Shown here piece after piece: positions 37,918-48,039 of a stretch of DNA of 64,000 bases. Source of the DNA: Erythrocercus mccallii (Eukaryota > Chordata > Aves > Passeriformes > Dicruridae); the NCBI GenBank assembly GCA_013397435.1, contig VZRG01001565.1, positions 62,001 to 126,000 on the forward strand, read 5' to 3'. The notes below the pieces were generated by a model. The model had not been told where the DNA came from. It ran no database searches and saw only the letters and a list, made by a program, of their open reading frames with translations. The first letter of the stretch is position 1. Every line of letters begins with the position of its first letter. The position numbers were made by a program, and so were the translations under genes.

Positions 37918-39510
37918 TAGCTATACCTAAATGACTTAACTTTCTCTTATACTGGAAACATTTTAATTAACTGCTCTGGATTTTCCTAGAGAAGGATTTT
38001 GGCTTTTTTTTTTCCCTTTCTATTTTTTTTTTTTTTTTGTGGCATGGAGACTGTTCCATTATTTTTTTTTTCATGGGTGTCAATGACAGTGCTTGCATCC
38101 TCTGAAAAACCAGATTTAGGGAATATTTTGATGAGCAAAATGAACAAACACACCAATTCAGTGGGTACCTAAAATTGTAATGTAGTAAATTTTTTAGCCT
38201 TCATTCTAAGTCTGTCTCAAATTGACTGTAACACAGAAACATGTCCATTTCCAAACTCTTGGTTTCTTTTATTTTGCAGGATCTTGGCATGCATTATTTC
38301 ACATATGCCAACATGCCACCAGGTGTCTGAATACATATTACATTTTGGTTAATTTTCTATGGAAAGTCAAGGTCTCTGAAGAGAATTTATTATTAGACTT
38401 GAATGGAATTAGAAACTGAAACATAGCAGAGCTACAAAGAGGACAAATTTATACCAAGGGCAGCTCCAAAATGATTTGCATAGCTTCAGTTGTTTTCCAC
38501 TACCTGGAAACTTCAAGAGGAATATATTCTTACATACTTGCCATTTATAAGGGCTAATCCACAGTTTTCTCTTCACAGAACTATGTTTTCTATTCCTGAG
38601 TCTGGCCTCCTGCTATATTTGTATAGATAAGTAAGGGTTTTTTTCTGCAATATCTTCAGGCGTGCCTGAAAAATGTTTTCTTTTGATAAAGAATTTGTGG
38701 TTTGTTTTTTTTTTCAGAGCAGCCCTCCCCATAGAAACATGTTTTCAGTTTAATACTGATAGGAAGCTGTTTATTTTTTAAAAAGTAACAAAAAGCCCAA
38801 CCTTTTTTTCTTTCATAGTCACCTCAAGACGGTAATTTGCTAACTCACCTGAGTAGGACCATAGGGTCAGGATGACAGTATTGCAAGTTTGGAGGTCGGT
38901 GTGCTCCTTTTGGGATGCCACTGCTGATAGTGCCACTCCAGCAGGATTTTGCTGAAAGCCTTTCCCTGTGTTCCAGCCAAACATGGTACTGGTGAAATCA
39001 TGGTTGTCAGAAGTGCTGGTGTGACTGAAGAGCTCTGTGTATGGCATTTTTGGACAGTGCAGTTGTGTGAACTTCTTGATGGAGCCCCAGTAGCTCATGT
39101 CCTTTCTGCCCTGAGCTGGAGCTGCGTGATGGCACGCTGTCTTGTAGCCATCCCTGCAGTCAGGAGAGAGCTCCCTTGCATAATCTTCTTGTTCCTTTCT
39201 TACACAGGGAAACAGAAGAGGGGGTGGGGAGGAATACACAGATGAAAATCCCAGCAGGAGCACCTGAGCAGGGCTATGCTGCAGCACTGTGGTTCAGCTT
39301 CTGTGTCCCATTTCTCTCACCTGGTCCTTAAAACTGGTCCAGTTTGTGGTCTGGCGCCAGACAACAGCACCCATTGCCATGAGAGTGCTTTTGGTGTCAC
39401 TGGTTTTGATCTGTTTCTGGCTGCATGGAGCCCAGGCTGCAAGCCTCAAAGTGTGGGCTTCTTCTTTGGGATAGCTCCTGAGCAGCTTTCCAGAGAAGAT
39501 CATTTATTCC

Positions 39511-40201
39511 TGTTATAAATGAAAAATCGCCAATCCGAATTTAATGAAAAATGAAATGGTTTTATTGATTACAATTTTGGATAAATTTGGAAAATAGAAA
39601 AATGAGCCAACGAATCCCAATATCCCAAGGTGCCGGCCCGGGGATCGGCACCTGGTGGCACAGAGTCTGCGTCAAAGTGACACTGTCTCTGCATCCACAA
39701 AGACGTGTTCTGCAGTGTGGTTTTATACTGTTCTTCATAGCCTGGAGCTAAGGTGTACAATGTAGAAAATAGCTTCTCTTGGTGGGGATGAAGTCATCTG
39801 TAACTGGACAATATGGTTTGAAGTGTGACAGGGTGTTCCCAGGTTTCGGGCAGAGTCTGTTTTTGTTTCCATGAAGACCATACATGAGGCTTGACAATAG
39901 CCTTGATAGCTGGTCTCTGGACACAGATTGCTGGCCTTTCGAAGCTGAGTATTGTTATTGTTCTGTCTTCCAATTAACACTTCTCCTTTGGTGAATAGAC
40001 GAGGTTGCCTGGCCTGTTCATGTTAATGTTTCTTATCTCTGATGCCGATGGGCCACGCCTCACCCATCTGCCGCTACTGCTTGTAAGTTGTGAGCTTTTC
40101 CGGGAAAGCTTGACTTTATACAGATACAATTTTTTACAATTTAACGAAATATTATTATAAAATAACCTAACACTAATTACATCATAGATTCACCTATAAC
40201 A
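39511..40201 (-). mobile_element. Solo LTR (family B), copy 1
   Basis: This 691-bp LTR begins TGTTATAAATG and ends CACCTATAACA, giving TG...CA termini with inverted ends. It is flanked by the 4-bp duplication TTCC at 39507-39510 and 40202-40205. In the sense (minus) direction a TATAAAA-type box lies near 39722 and an AATAAA at 39566-39561. A 4-bp duplication fits class I (gammaretrovirus-like, ERV1) integration. There is no internal sequence, so it is a solo LTR. Its U3 start resembles copy 4 more than copies 2 and 3. Confidence 0.88.
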
Positions 40202-40205
40202 TTCC

Positions 40206-43200
40206 CAAAGGTTTTCTCTGACGTTACAGAAAGGCCTTGGTCTGCTGCTGCTGCTTTCCTAAGAATGATTTGAAAAACTTTGATATTTGAAAGCTGAGCT
40301 GTTATCATCAGACTGATAAATCACACGGGTATCTGGGCAAGAGTATTCAGTGTTAGATAATACTCCAGAAAACCCCTTCACTTCCTTTCACTATCCCTTT
40401 CAGCAGGGCTGTTCATGTAGTCTGTGACTTCAGTTTTGACTAAGGTAACTATGCGAAGTTCTATACGTGTTGGGATTACTGCATCAAAATATACGTTTTC
40501 TAAATGATCTTCAGTGTTTGCTTTTAATTTGCTCTGAATGTCCACGTTGGCAAACTTACTCTGCCAACTATTTATAAAATATGCATGCAAACAAATAAAC
40601 CCCTGAGGCTCAAACTGAAAAGTTTTTGCAGACTTCATTGAAGTGTGTTTACTTTTTATTTGCCTTATATTGGTTTATTCCCTTTTATTAAGGTGCTGAG
40701 GCGGTAGCTTGGAGCATTTTTATTTTATTTTATTTTTTCCCTGCTTTCTGCTCTGTGTCTCAGAAACACAAGGAAGAATACATAGGAACTGTGGCCAAAG
40801 ACATAGTTTTTCTTTGCTTTGTGTCCAGAAAAACTGGGTTATGAGTTTTTTGAAAATGCAAAGTCTGAGATGCACTGTGCTTTCTCCAGACATTCCAGAC
40901 ATTGATATGGGATCCATGGACTTTCCAGAGTGGTACCATGAGATACTTGAGTAAGAATTAATGAATCAAGACCTCAGGAACTTTGTTTCATGAAAAGAAT
41001 ATCAAGACAGGCATAATGAGAAGACAGTTGCAAACAAATAACCTCACTTCTTAGTCTTGAAGATTGAATAATTCTGTATGTATTAGCAAAATAAATTACA
41101 AAGCAAGTGTGCTCAGGCACTGCATCCCAAGGGATTTCATTTTGCAGCTTATTTACTACTTGTTTTCATGTCAGTTGGCCTGTCAGAAAATCTACTTATC
41201 TCCTGGATGAAGCATTGTCATTCTTGCTAGATGCTGTTCTCTGCTAACAGGAAAAATGCTTTCTAAGTCAAAGAATAAGATCCTGTAAAGCCCATGAATG
41301 AACAGCCTAGCACTAGGCAAATACCATTTACCTAGCAAACAAATGTGCCTTTTCAATTGTATGTGATTGGCTTAGGTTAAACTTTTCCCTGACAGTTCAT
41401 GAGCAGAACGTTTCAGCGCTGAAGGTGAAGGGACAGGACCATTCAAAGCACAGGGTGCTAGGGAAACCCGGCTCCTGAGTGCTGGGCAGAAGGCAGATAC
41501 TTGTCCTGCTGAGTCATTGGCTGTTTGGGTTTTGTCCTTAGAGCTTCAGCTTCCTGAGTCAGGGAACATGTAATTAGCACAACATTTGTCTTTTGTCTTG
41601 TCATGGTACCAAGAGCTTTGCACATTTTGGTGCACCTCCCTAACCTGAATGATGCAGTAAGCATGAAATACACTGTCAGAGGGTTGGTGGGTTTTCTTCC
41701 CTCATCATATATAGTAGCTGGGGCTTAAAAGAAAATATAGTATGTCCCTCAACTTACTGCAAAATTTTCAGAGCTGTCATGCTGGTGTAAACAACCCTGC
41801 ACAAAATGCAGCAGGGTGTGCTGGGTGGCTTCCTGGTCAGCCTCATGGCAGCACCCTGATGGGACAGAAGCAGAAGCCCACAGGTTGTACCCCATGCTGG
41901 AAATGCAACAGAGCTTAATTTCTGAAATGGGCTTTAGGTCTTGTTCTTGGTGGCAGCTGTGTTAAAGCATTTTCTTTTAAATGAGCAAGAGCAATAGTGT
42001 GGCCATTTAGCTTGCTCAGGCCTCTGGGTCCCTGCTAGAAGCGTCAAGCACGAGGGGACATGAAGCTTAAGTCTCCCATAAGACCTCCATGTGAAATTGA
42101 GTTTAGTGTGCATAGTTTTAAACTCTTTCTAGGTGAAACTGTAGATTAATTCGAAATGTAGTATCTGGCAGCAGTTCAGACTCAGAAGGCCACCCAACTG
42201 TTATTTTGTTCTGGGATAATTTTTTTTATCTTTATTTGTATTCATTGCTGACACAGTAAAGGAATGCGAATTCTTTCTTTTGTTTTTGCTGTGAAGCCTT
42301 GCAAGCCTCTTTGCCCAAAATGGTTTGCTGATTTCAAGTGAAGCAACATCATTTAAGTAATAATCTCTTATTTTCTTCCAGAGAGGTGTAGATGTAAATA
42401 AATTAGTCGTGAATTACTGTTGGCAACCCTTTGTTCAAGTTCGTGCATGCTCCTGGCACTCATGCCTGCGTGCCAAAGAGTTCTTGGCTAATACCTGTCA
42501 ACAGAAACCCTCACTCAATGCAGGCACTGTGAGTTACCAATTCCTAGACTGGCTCAGATGGAAAGGATAGTGTTTCACCTCTTTTCCCTATTAATTACAG
42601 GGCCAGGTATTGAATTATCCAGAGCCCTGTTAGGAGAGGTGGCAGCTCCCCTAGGAATGGAATGCTGTTTGCCTATCATGCTGAAAGCATCCCTTGCCAC
42701 CTTAGGCTTATGGTTAAAAATAAAAACTTTACACATCCGGTGTATTGACAACAGATATATGCCAGAGACAGGTGTGCAGCAACAATTCTTTCCTATTTTT
42801 AAAGGATGAATTTTAATACCTCTCCCTCTGTATTTTATTAATCTACAAAATTTTTGAGGATACTGATGAAAAATGTGAATGCATCATGCTAAAACTTGTC
42901 TTTATTGAAGAGGCCTTGCAGTTAAGATGTTGCATGTCCCCCTTCACATGGGAATTGTATAATCTGAGTGTGTACTTGACATCCTTCACTCCCCTGCTGT
43001 AAATTTCTTGATCAATTAATTATTCATGACATTTGTTTTAGCATTCTTTCTACCAGGTCACTAACCTCTCCACTTTTTAAGGCAGGAACAGATTGATGCC
43101 GTTTGCATCAGAGTAGAGTTGTTCCTGTCAGAGTAATGACTTCCCTGATGCTTACTGAACTGAAAACAAACCACAGAGTGGATCTTTTGCCTAGCAGGGC

Positions 43201-43449
43201 CATGTTTACATCAGTGTAGAAACCCAGTTTGGCACAGAAGGTGTTTTACAATATACACCTATAAAAACAAATGTTTTGGTGTTATGATGAGTTTAGGTTA
43301 TTTGACTCAAATATTAAAAATCTCCAATGTTTATACATTTCTGAAACCACTAAGACTGGAAGTTAGGAATCTTAGAAGTATGTGGATTTTTTAATCTGTG
43401 TGGGTTTTTTTTCTCATTGCAGAGAAGATTCTAAAAAATATTAATTACT
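40206..43449. other. Non-coding DNA between LTR elements
   Basis: AT-rich sequence with no recognisable gene, RNA or repeat family. Open frames here are short and without domains. Confidence 0.55.
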
Positions 43450-43455
43450 CTAGAA

Positions 43456-43915
43456 CGAAGACAGGGGACCGAAAAAATATATGAGGAGTTCTACCGACCA
43501 CGTCCTCACACCAGTGTGGTGATACACGCAATCCTTTATTCTCTAGAAGATGGCAGGTTTTATAGTGTACATTATAGTTTACAATTTCAGGTGCTATTCT
43601 ATTGGCACACGGTGAGAGAAAAATGCAGACAAACACTATTTACTTTAACGTTTAAGGCAGCTATCAAACAAGTAACACTTACAACTAACACTCTATAATT
43701 AAGTTACTGTCTATCCCTGATTACCTTAACAGAATTTCTAACTGTGCCACAAACTCTGGCACTCTTTCTCTCTCAGGCTTCTAGGCCAAGTCCAGGCCCT
43801 GGTTTGGGCCCATAGCTGGGCCTGCACTCAGGCCTACAGCCTGAAACTCAGGCTGGATCGCCCAACTTAACTTACAAACACATCATGGTTTTGTTCTCTT
43901 AAAAAATCCTCTACA
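43456..43915 (-). repeat. 3' LTR of the class II provirus
   Basis: In the sense direction it starts TGTAGAGG at 43915 and ends CTGTCTTCG at 43456, so the usual terminal CA is not present. TATAAAA lies at 43564-43558 and AATAAA at 43540-43535, only about 18 bases further on. Transcription would start close to or after the hexamer, giving a short R of roughly 20 bases (inference). A similarly short R with the hexamer in U3 is known in avian leukosis and mouse mammary tumour viruses. Confidence 0.92.
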
Positions 43916-43917
43916 AA

Positions 43918-43934
43918 TCCCCCTTTTTCTTTTT
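43918..43934 (-). promoter_or_regulatory. Polypurine tract (plus-strand primer)
   Basis: The sense sequence AAAAAGAAAAAGGGGGA is an unbroken purine run ending two bases (TT) before the 3' LTR. This is the expected position and composition for the primer of plus-strand DNA synthesis. Confidence 0.9.
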
Positions 43935-44458
43935 GGGCGAGCCAGACTGAGTTCAAGACACGAGTGGCCATTGTTTGCATACACCCCAGTAAGAAAGGCA
44001 TAATAACTGAAATTATTATAATAACAATAAAAACCATAATACTAAACTAAACTAATTCTTCAACTCAACCAGAGATTCACCAAAACTTGAGCTGGACATC
44101 TTTCTTCTGGCTCTGGATGTGAGAAACAATGGTTAAGTCACTTACACTTAGTTTATACTAAAACTTAACTCTATTAATACAATTATACTTAACTCTTAAT
44201 TTTACTCTTAATACTTAACTTACAGTTAAAACTTACTATATAGCTTATATTAAAACTTATTTTAAAATATTTAAACTTAAATTCATAATTAAAATTACAC
44301 TTAATACATAAAAACTTACTTTATAACTTAATTTGCCTTAAAACTTATTTTACAATGCTTTAAATGTATATTCTATATTAAATAAAACACAATAATACTT
44401 AATTTAAATTTTAACTGCCTATAATAACAAATTCTCTCTACACTGTAAAAGATCAGTC
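43935..44458 (-). other. AT-rich low-complexity block in the env position
   Basis: Between the integrase stop and the polypurine tract are about 520 bp, much of it degenerate ACTTAA/CTTAATA/TTAAAACTTA words, strongest at 44140-44420. No open frame or env motif is visible in any frame. The block could be a degenerate tandem expansion replacing env, or a non-coding element used for RNA export or packaging. Nothing in the sequence decides this. Confidence 0.7.
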
Positions 44459-47206
44459 CTATTTATCTTCAGTGACGTCACAGGAATCTTCAGACGTGTT
44501 ATTGTTTTTATCGTTGTTGTCAGGTTCAGTTATTTCAGTGTCATTGTCTTGAATTACTTCAGCGTCATTGTTGTTTTCTGCTATCACAGACTGTGGACAT
44601 GCGCGGGTAAAACGACTCAGCACCCAAACAGGTCCTTCCTTTGTAGAGATACACATATAACCACGACCATTGAACAACACAGGACTCGGACCTTCCCACT
44701 CTCCCGTCCGCATGTTCTTGTGATACACAAAAAGTCCTGGAATTGCTTGTGGTCGTCCTTCCTTTATGGCTTGATGATGTATCACAGCTGCAGGTTCTTC
44801 TCTTCCTTCTGCTAAACATAGATAATTTAATGTAAACAGTACTTTTGATAGTCGACTGACTACATCAGTCTCATCTTTCTGCTTCTGCTTTGCTAGATAA
44901 TCTTTTAAGGTGTGATTAGCTCTCTCTACAACTGCTTGACCTGTAGAGGAATGAGGAATTCCAGTAGTATGTTTCACTCCCCATTTTTGCATAAATTTAG
45001 CAATCCACTGGCTGACATAAGCCAGACTGTTGTCGGTCTTAATTTCTACAGGCACTCCCATCACTGCAAAGCAGACATATAAATGTCTTTCAACATGTAG
45101 AGCTTTTTCTCCTGATTGAGCCGTGGCCCAAATGAACTTCAAATAGGTGTCTACAGTTACATGAACATATTTCAACTTTCCAAATTCTGGAACATGTTTT
45201 ACATCCATCTGCCATATTTCCAAGGCTTTCAGTCCTTTTGGATTTGTACCCAATCCAAGGCCAGGCCCATGATGACTACATTGAGGGCAAGCACGCACAA
45301 TCCCTTTGGCGGCATTCAGGGAAATCTGAAATTGATGATACAATGCTCTTGCGTTTTGATGAAATATTTCATGGCTGTGCCAAGCTCTTTCAAATTTGTC
45401 CTGAGGGGGTACATGAACAGCACAACTGACAGCAGCATCTGCTTTTGCATTGTCTTCTCCCAAACCAATGTTCCACTGATGACTCCGAATGTGCATAATA
45501 CAATAAACATGCTGACGTTGTTTCAACACACTTTGCAATTGCAAAGAGTTCCCCAAGATGTTGGTTTTGGGTTTGCTTAATGAGGGCATCCTCTATCTCT
45601 GAACTACTTCAACCACGTATAAAGAGTCTGAAACGATGTAGAGTGGTTCTTTGTTCCAGGTGTTCAAGGCCCAATACACTGCTTTTAACTCAAGCGTTTG
45701 TAAACTGTCTTTTGCTTCACCCTTGATTAGATGTTGCAACCACTCCCCTTGTTCTTGCCAAACACATACAGCTTTCTTTGTTTTTCTACCAGCATCGGTA
45801 AAAACTGTTCTTCCCTGAACTGGTCTCAGTGAGCACAAAGGTCTTTCCAGCCACTGAGAACGTCCAATTAACTGCCACATTGGGCCTTTGGGTTGCTTAT
45901 TATGAATCACACCAGAGAAACCCAACAAGGCTTCTTGCATTGCAGTGGAATGTCTCAACAACCATTCTAAATCTTCACTTTTCACTGGAACACTAATATC
46001 TGCTGGTTCTTCTCCATCTATTTCTACAATCCTATCTCTGCCTTTTCTTATCAATGCAGCAAAAGCATCTGTCCTGCCTGTTATTCAACATTTCGGTTGC
46101 ACTGACAAAAACACCCATTCAATTATGATTGCTATCGGGCCAAACTTCTGGCCTTCCTTGAGCTCCCCCTTTTTCTTTTGCCATTGAAAAATAATGGCAA
46201 GTGGACAGGAATCAGCATTTGACAGAAACAATGACAAAGGGAGATGTTCTAAACGGCGAGCACTCCAGCCATGTTGCAATTTTTCTGACACTTGAATTAA
46301 AGCTTGTTTTTGTTCAGGTGTACAAACACGAGGACTGTCGGCATCAGTGCCTTGAAGCCATGATCGAAATGGCTGTAAATCTTCATTTGTGATTCCTACT
46401 ATGTTACGAACCCATTGCAGATCACCAAGAAGTCTTTGGGCATCATGTAAAGTAGAAATGTCCAAATGCAGAGTCACTTTCTGAGGACGAATTTGGGCAT
46501 CTGTGATCAGCCAACCTAAGTATTTCCAAGGAGCTGATAGCTGAATTTTTTCTGGAGCTACTGTCAGGCCACTGTTCTTTAGCTGTAAAATCAACCAATT
46601 TAAATCTGCATTATCCAAAGGTCGCCTCATCGCGATGAGAATGTCATCCATATAATGATAGATCAGAGCTTCAGAAAAATGTTGACGAATTGGTTGCAAG
46701 GCCCAATCAACAAATAGCTGGCACATTGTGGGTGAGTTTCGCATGCCTTGCGGTAAAATGACCCACTCATATCGCTTGGCTGGGGCTGCTCTGTTGACAG
46801 ATGGTAATGTAAAAGCAAAACGCTGAGTATCTTGAGGATGAAGTGGAATAGTAAAAAAGCAGTCTTTTAAATCAATAACAACAATGTTCCAACCTTGTGG
46901 TATCATAGTTGGGGCTGGCAGCCCTGGTTGCAAGGCACCCATTGCCTGCATTTGTTCATTGACGTTTCGTAGGTCATGCAGCAGTCTCCATTTCCCTGAT
47001 TTCTTAGGTATGACAAAAATTGGCGTGTTCCATGGACTCACAGAAGGTCGAAAATGTCCAGCATCCAGTTGTTCTTGGACTAGCTGTTCTGCAATCTGGA
47101 GCCTTTCGTTAGTCATTGGCCACTGCTCAACCCAAACAGGGGCTTCAGTTAACCATGTGATCTTTAAAATGGGTGGCTGCCTCGCAGTGGCCACTAGGCT
47201 AAATTT
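44459..47206 (-). pseudogene. pol: Retroviral pol (reverse transcriptase, RNase H, integrase), two in-frame stops
   Basis: One reading frame runs from the pro-pol frameshift site to 44459, broken by TGA at 46087-46085 and TAG at 45595-45593. Segment 1 (47194-46085, 369 codons) is the polymerase. Aspartate 108 lies in VVIDLKDCFF and the catalytic YMDD is at about residues 181-184. Segment 2 (46054-45593) is the connection and most of RNase H, with VFTDAG, LELKAV and VSDSLY. The TAG falls inside RNase H, whose last part (HIRSH, then NAKAD) opens segment 3. Segment 3 (45589-44459, 376 residues) is integrase: zinc-binding H73-H77-C101-C104, then D129, D186 and E222, a D-x56-D-x35-E triad with all three residues intact. 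The C-terminus has a WVLSRF motif followed by an Asn/Asp/Glu-rich tail. Translation would stop before RNase H, so no complete Pol can be made without readthrough. Confidence 0.93.
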
Positions 47207-48039
47207 GGAGTTGTGGTTAGAACCACACCAAGTTGGGACAGCACATCTCTGCCTACCAAACCTCGCAATCTTACAGGTAGAGACATGACGTATGGTTGGG
47301 CCGCAATGACTTGATTGTCTTCAAAAGTAAGTTTAATAGGGTCTTTACTAAGAAATGGAATTTTCAGTCCTCCCACCCCTATAATTTGGGTGGATGGAGA
47401 TTGCAGGGGCCACTCTGGTGGCCAATACATCTGGTTCAGAATGGATACATCCGACCCCGTGTCCAGCTTCAGCTGAATACAGTCATTTCCATGTTGTAGT
47501 TGTACTAATCTAATTGGTCGGTCTTTTAAATCTAGGGTAAAAAAGACGTCATGACGAGTTGATTCACAACCTTTATCCTCTCGCAATTCATCATCTGGTC
47601 CTCGTGGGTGTTGGCGATGATGCAAAAGAGATTCCAGTGCCACAGTTTGAGCAATCTTGCTTCCTTTTGGGATGGTCACAGGTGGCTGCAGAGCATAGGC
47701 TAATATTTGTACCTGTCCAGTGAAGTCTGCGTCAATAACTCCTGGAATCACAATCACACCTTGCTGACTTGTCGAAGATCTTCCAAGTAATAATCCTCCA
47801 ATTAAAGAGTCTATAGAATACATTGGACCACATGCATTTGTGGGAATCATTGTTACTTCTTTGTCTTGTAGAGTGACTTCTGATGTTGTTGCCACATCTA
47901 CGCCAAGGCTTCCCCAAGTGGCTGGTTTGTTCTTTACTAGGAAGCCCTGATCAGGGTCACTTAGGTTGAGGCATTGATTTGTGTCTTTGCGCGCTGCCCT
48001 GGCACGCTGCATTGGAAGTTTCCTGACTCTCAGCAGACC
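47194..48039 (-). CDS. pro: Retroviral dUTPase-protease (pro)
   Basis: This frame, -1 relative to gag, is open and uninterrupted (272 residues from the ATG at 48012). The N-terminal half is a dUTPase: GVDVAT (about 37-42), GRSS (about 77-80), GVIDADFTG with the catalytic aspartate (about 91-99) and IPKGSKIAQ (about 114-122). The glycine-rich fifth dUTPase motif is not seen. The C-terminal half is an aspartic protease with LDTGSD (about 183-188) and LVGRDVLSQLG near the end. In the family, dUTPase limits uracil misincorporation and the protease cleaves Gag and Gag-Pol. As in other class II elements it would be made only by frameshifting from gag. It ends in TAG just after the pro-pol slippery site. 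It is the only intact frame of the provirus. Confidence 0.9.
   Translation of the reverse strand, partial: GLLRVRKLPMQRARAARKDTNQCLNLSDPDQGFLVKNKPATWGSLGVDVATTSEVTLQDKEVTMIPTNACGPMYSIDSLIGGLLLGRSSTSQQGVIVIPGVIDADFTGQVQILAYALQPPVTIPKGSKIAQTVALESLLHHRQHPRGPDDELREDKGCESTRHDVFFTLDLKDRPIRLVQLQHGNDCIQLKLDTGSDVSILNQMYWPPEWPLQSPSTQIIGVGGLKIPFLSKDPIKLTFEDNQVIAAQPYVMSLPVRLRGLVGRDVLSQLGVVLTTTPNLA
47200..47206 (-). promoter_or_regulatory. Pro-pol -1 ribosomal frameshift site AAATTTA
   Basis: In the sense direction pro reads A AAT TTA GCC TAG, so AAATTTA sits in the X_XXY_YYZ register one codon before the pro stop. A -1 slip there enters the pol frame, which is open across this point. The same heptamer is used by Rous sarcoma virus at gag-pol. 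I did not model the downstream structure. Confidence 0.85.
48018..48024 (-). promoter_or_regulatory. Imperfect gag-pro slippery-like heptamer
   Basis: AGGAAAC lies in the gag register, but a few bases after the gag TGA at 48032-48030. Slipping here would enter the pro frame. The first base breaks the X_XXY_YYZ rule, and ribosomes would terminate before reaching it. No other slippery heptamer exists in the roughly 9-nt overlap between gag and pro. Confidence 0.5.

Noticed and set aside
38778..39287. 169-codon minus-strand frame
   Set aside because: No recognisable domain or splice signals, overlapped by an unrelated + strand frame of similar quality. Probably chance, though I cannot exclude a lineage-specific exon.
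43445..43698. Frames in the class II LTR, repeated at 50366-50643
   Set aside because: Both copies are LTR sequence; the duplicated frames simply reflect LTR identity.
44549..45580. Plus-strand frames opposite integrase (88, 154 and 63 codons)
   Set aside because: Antisense shadows of the pol frame, with no motif.
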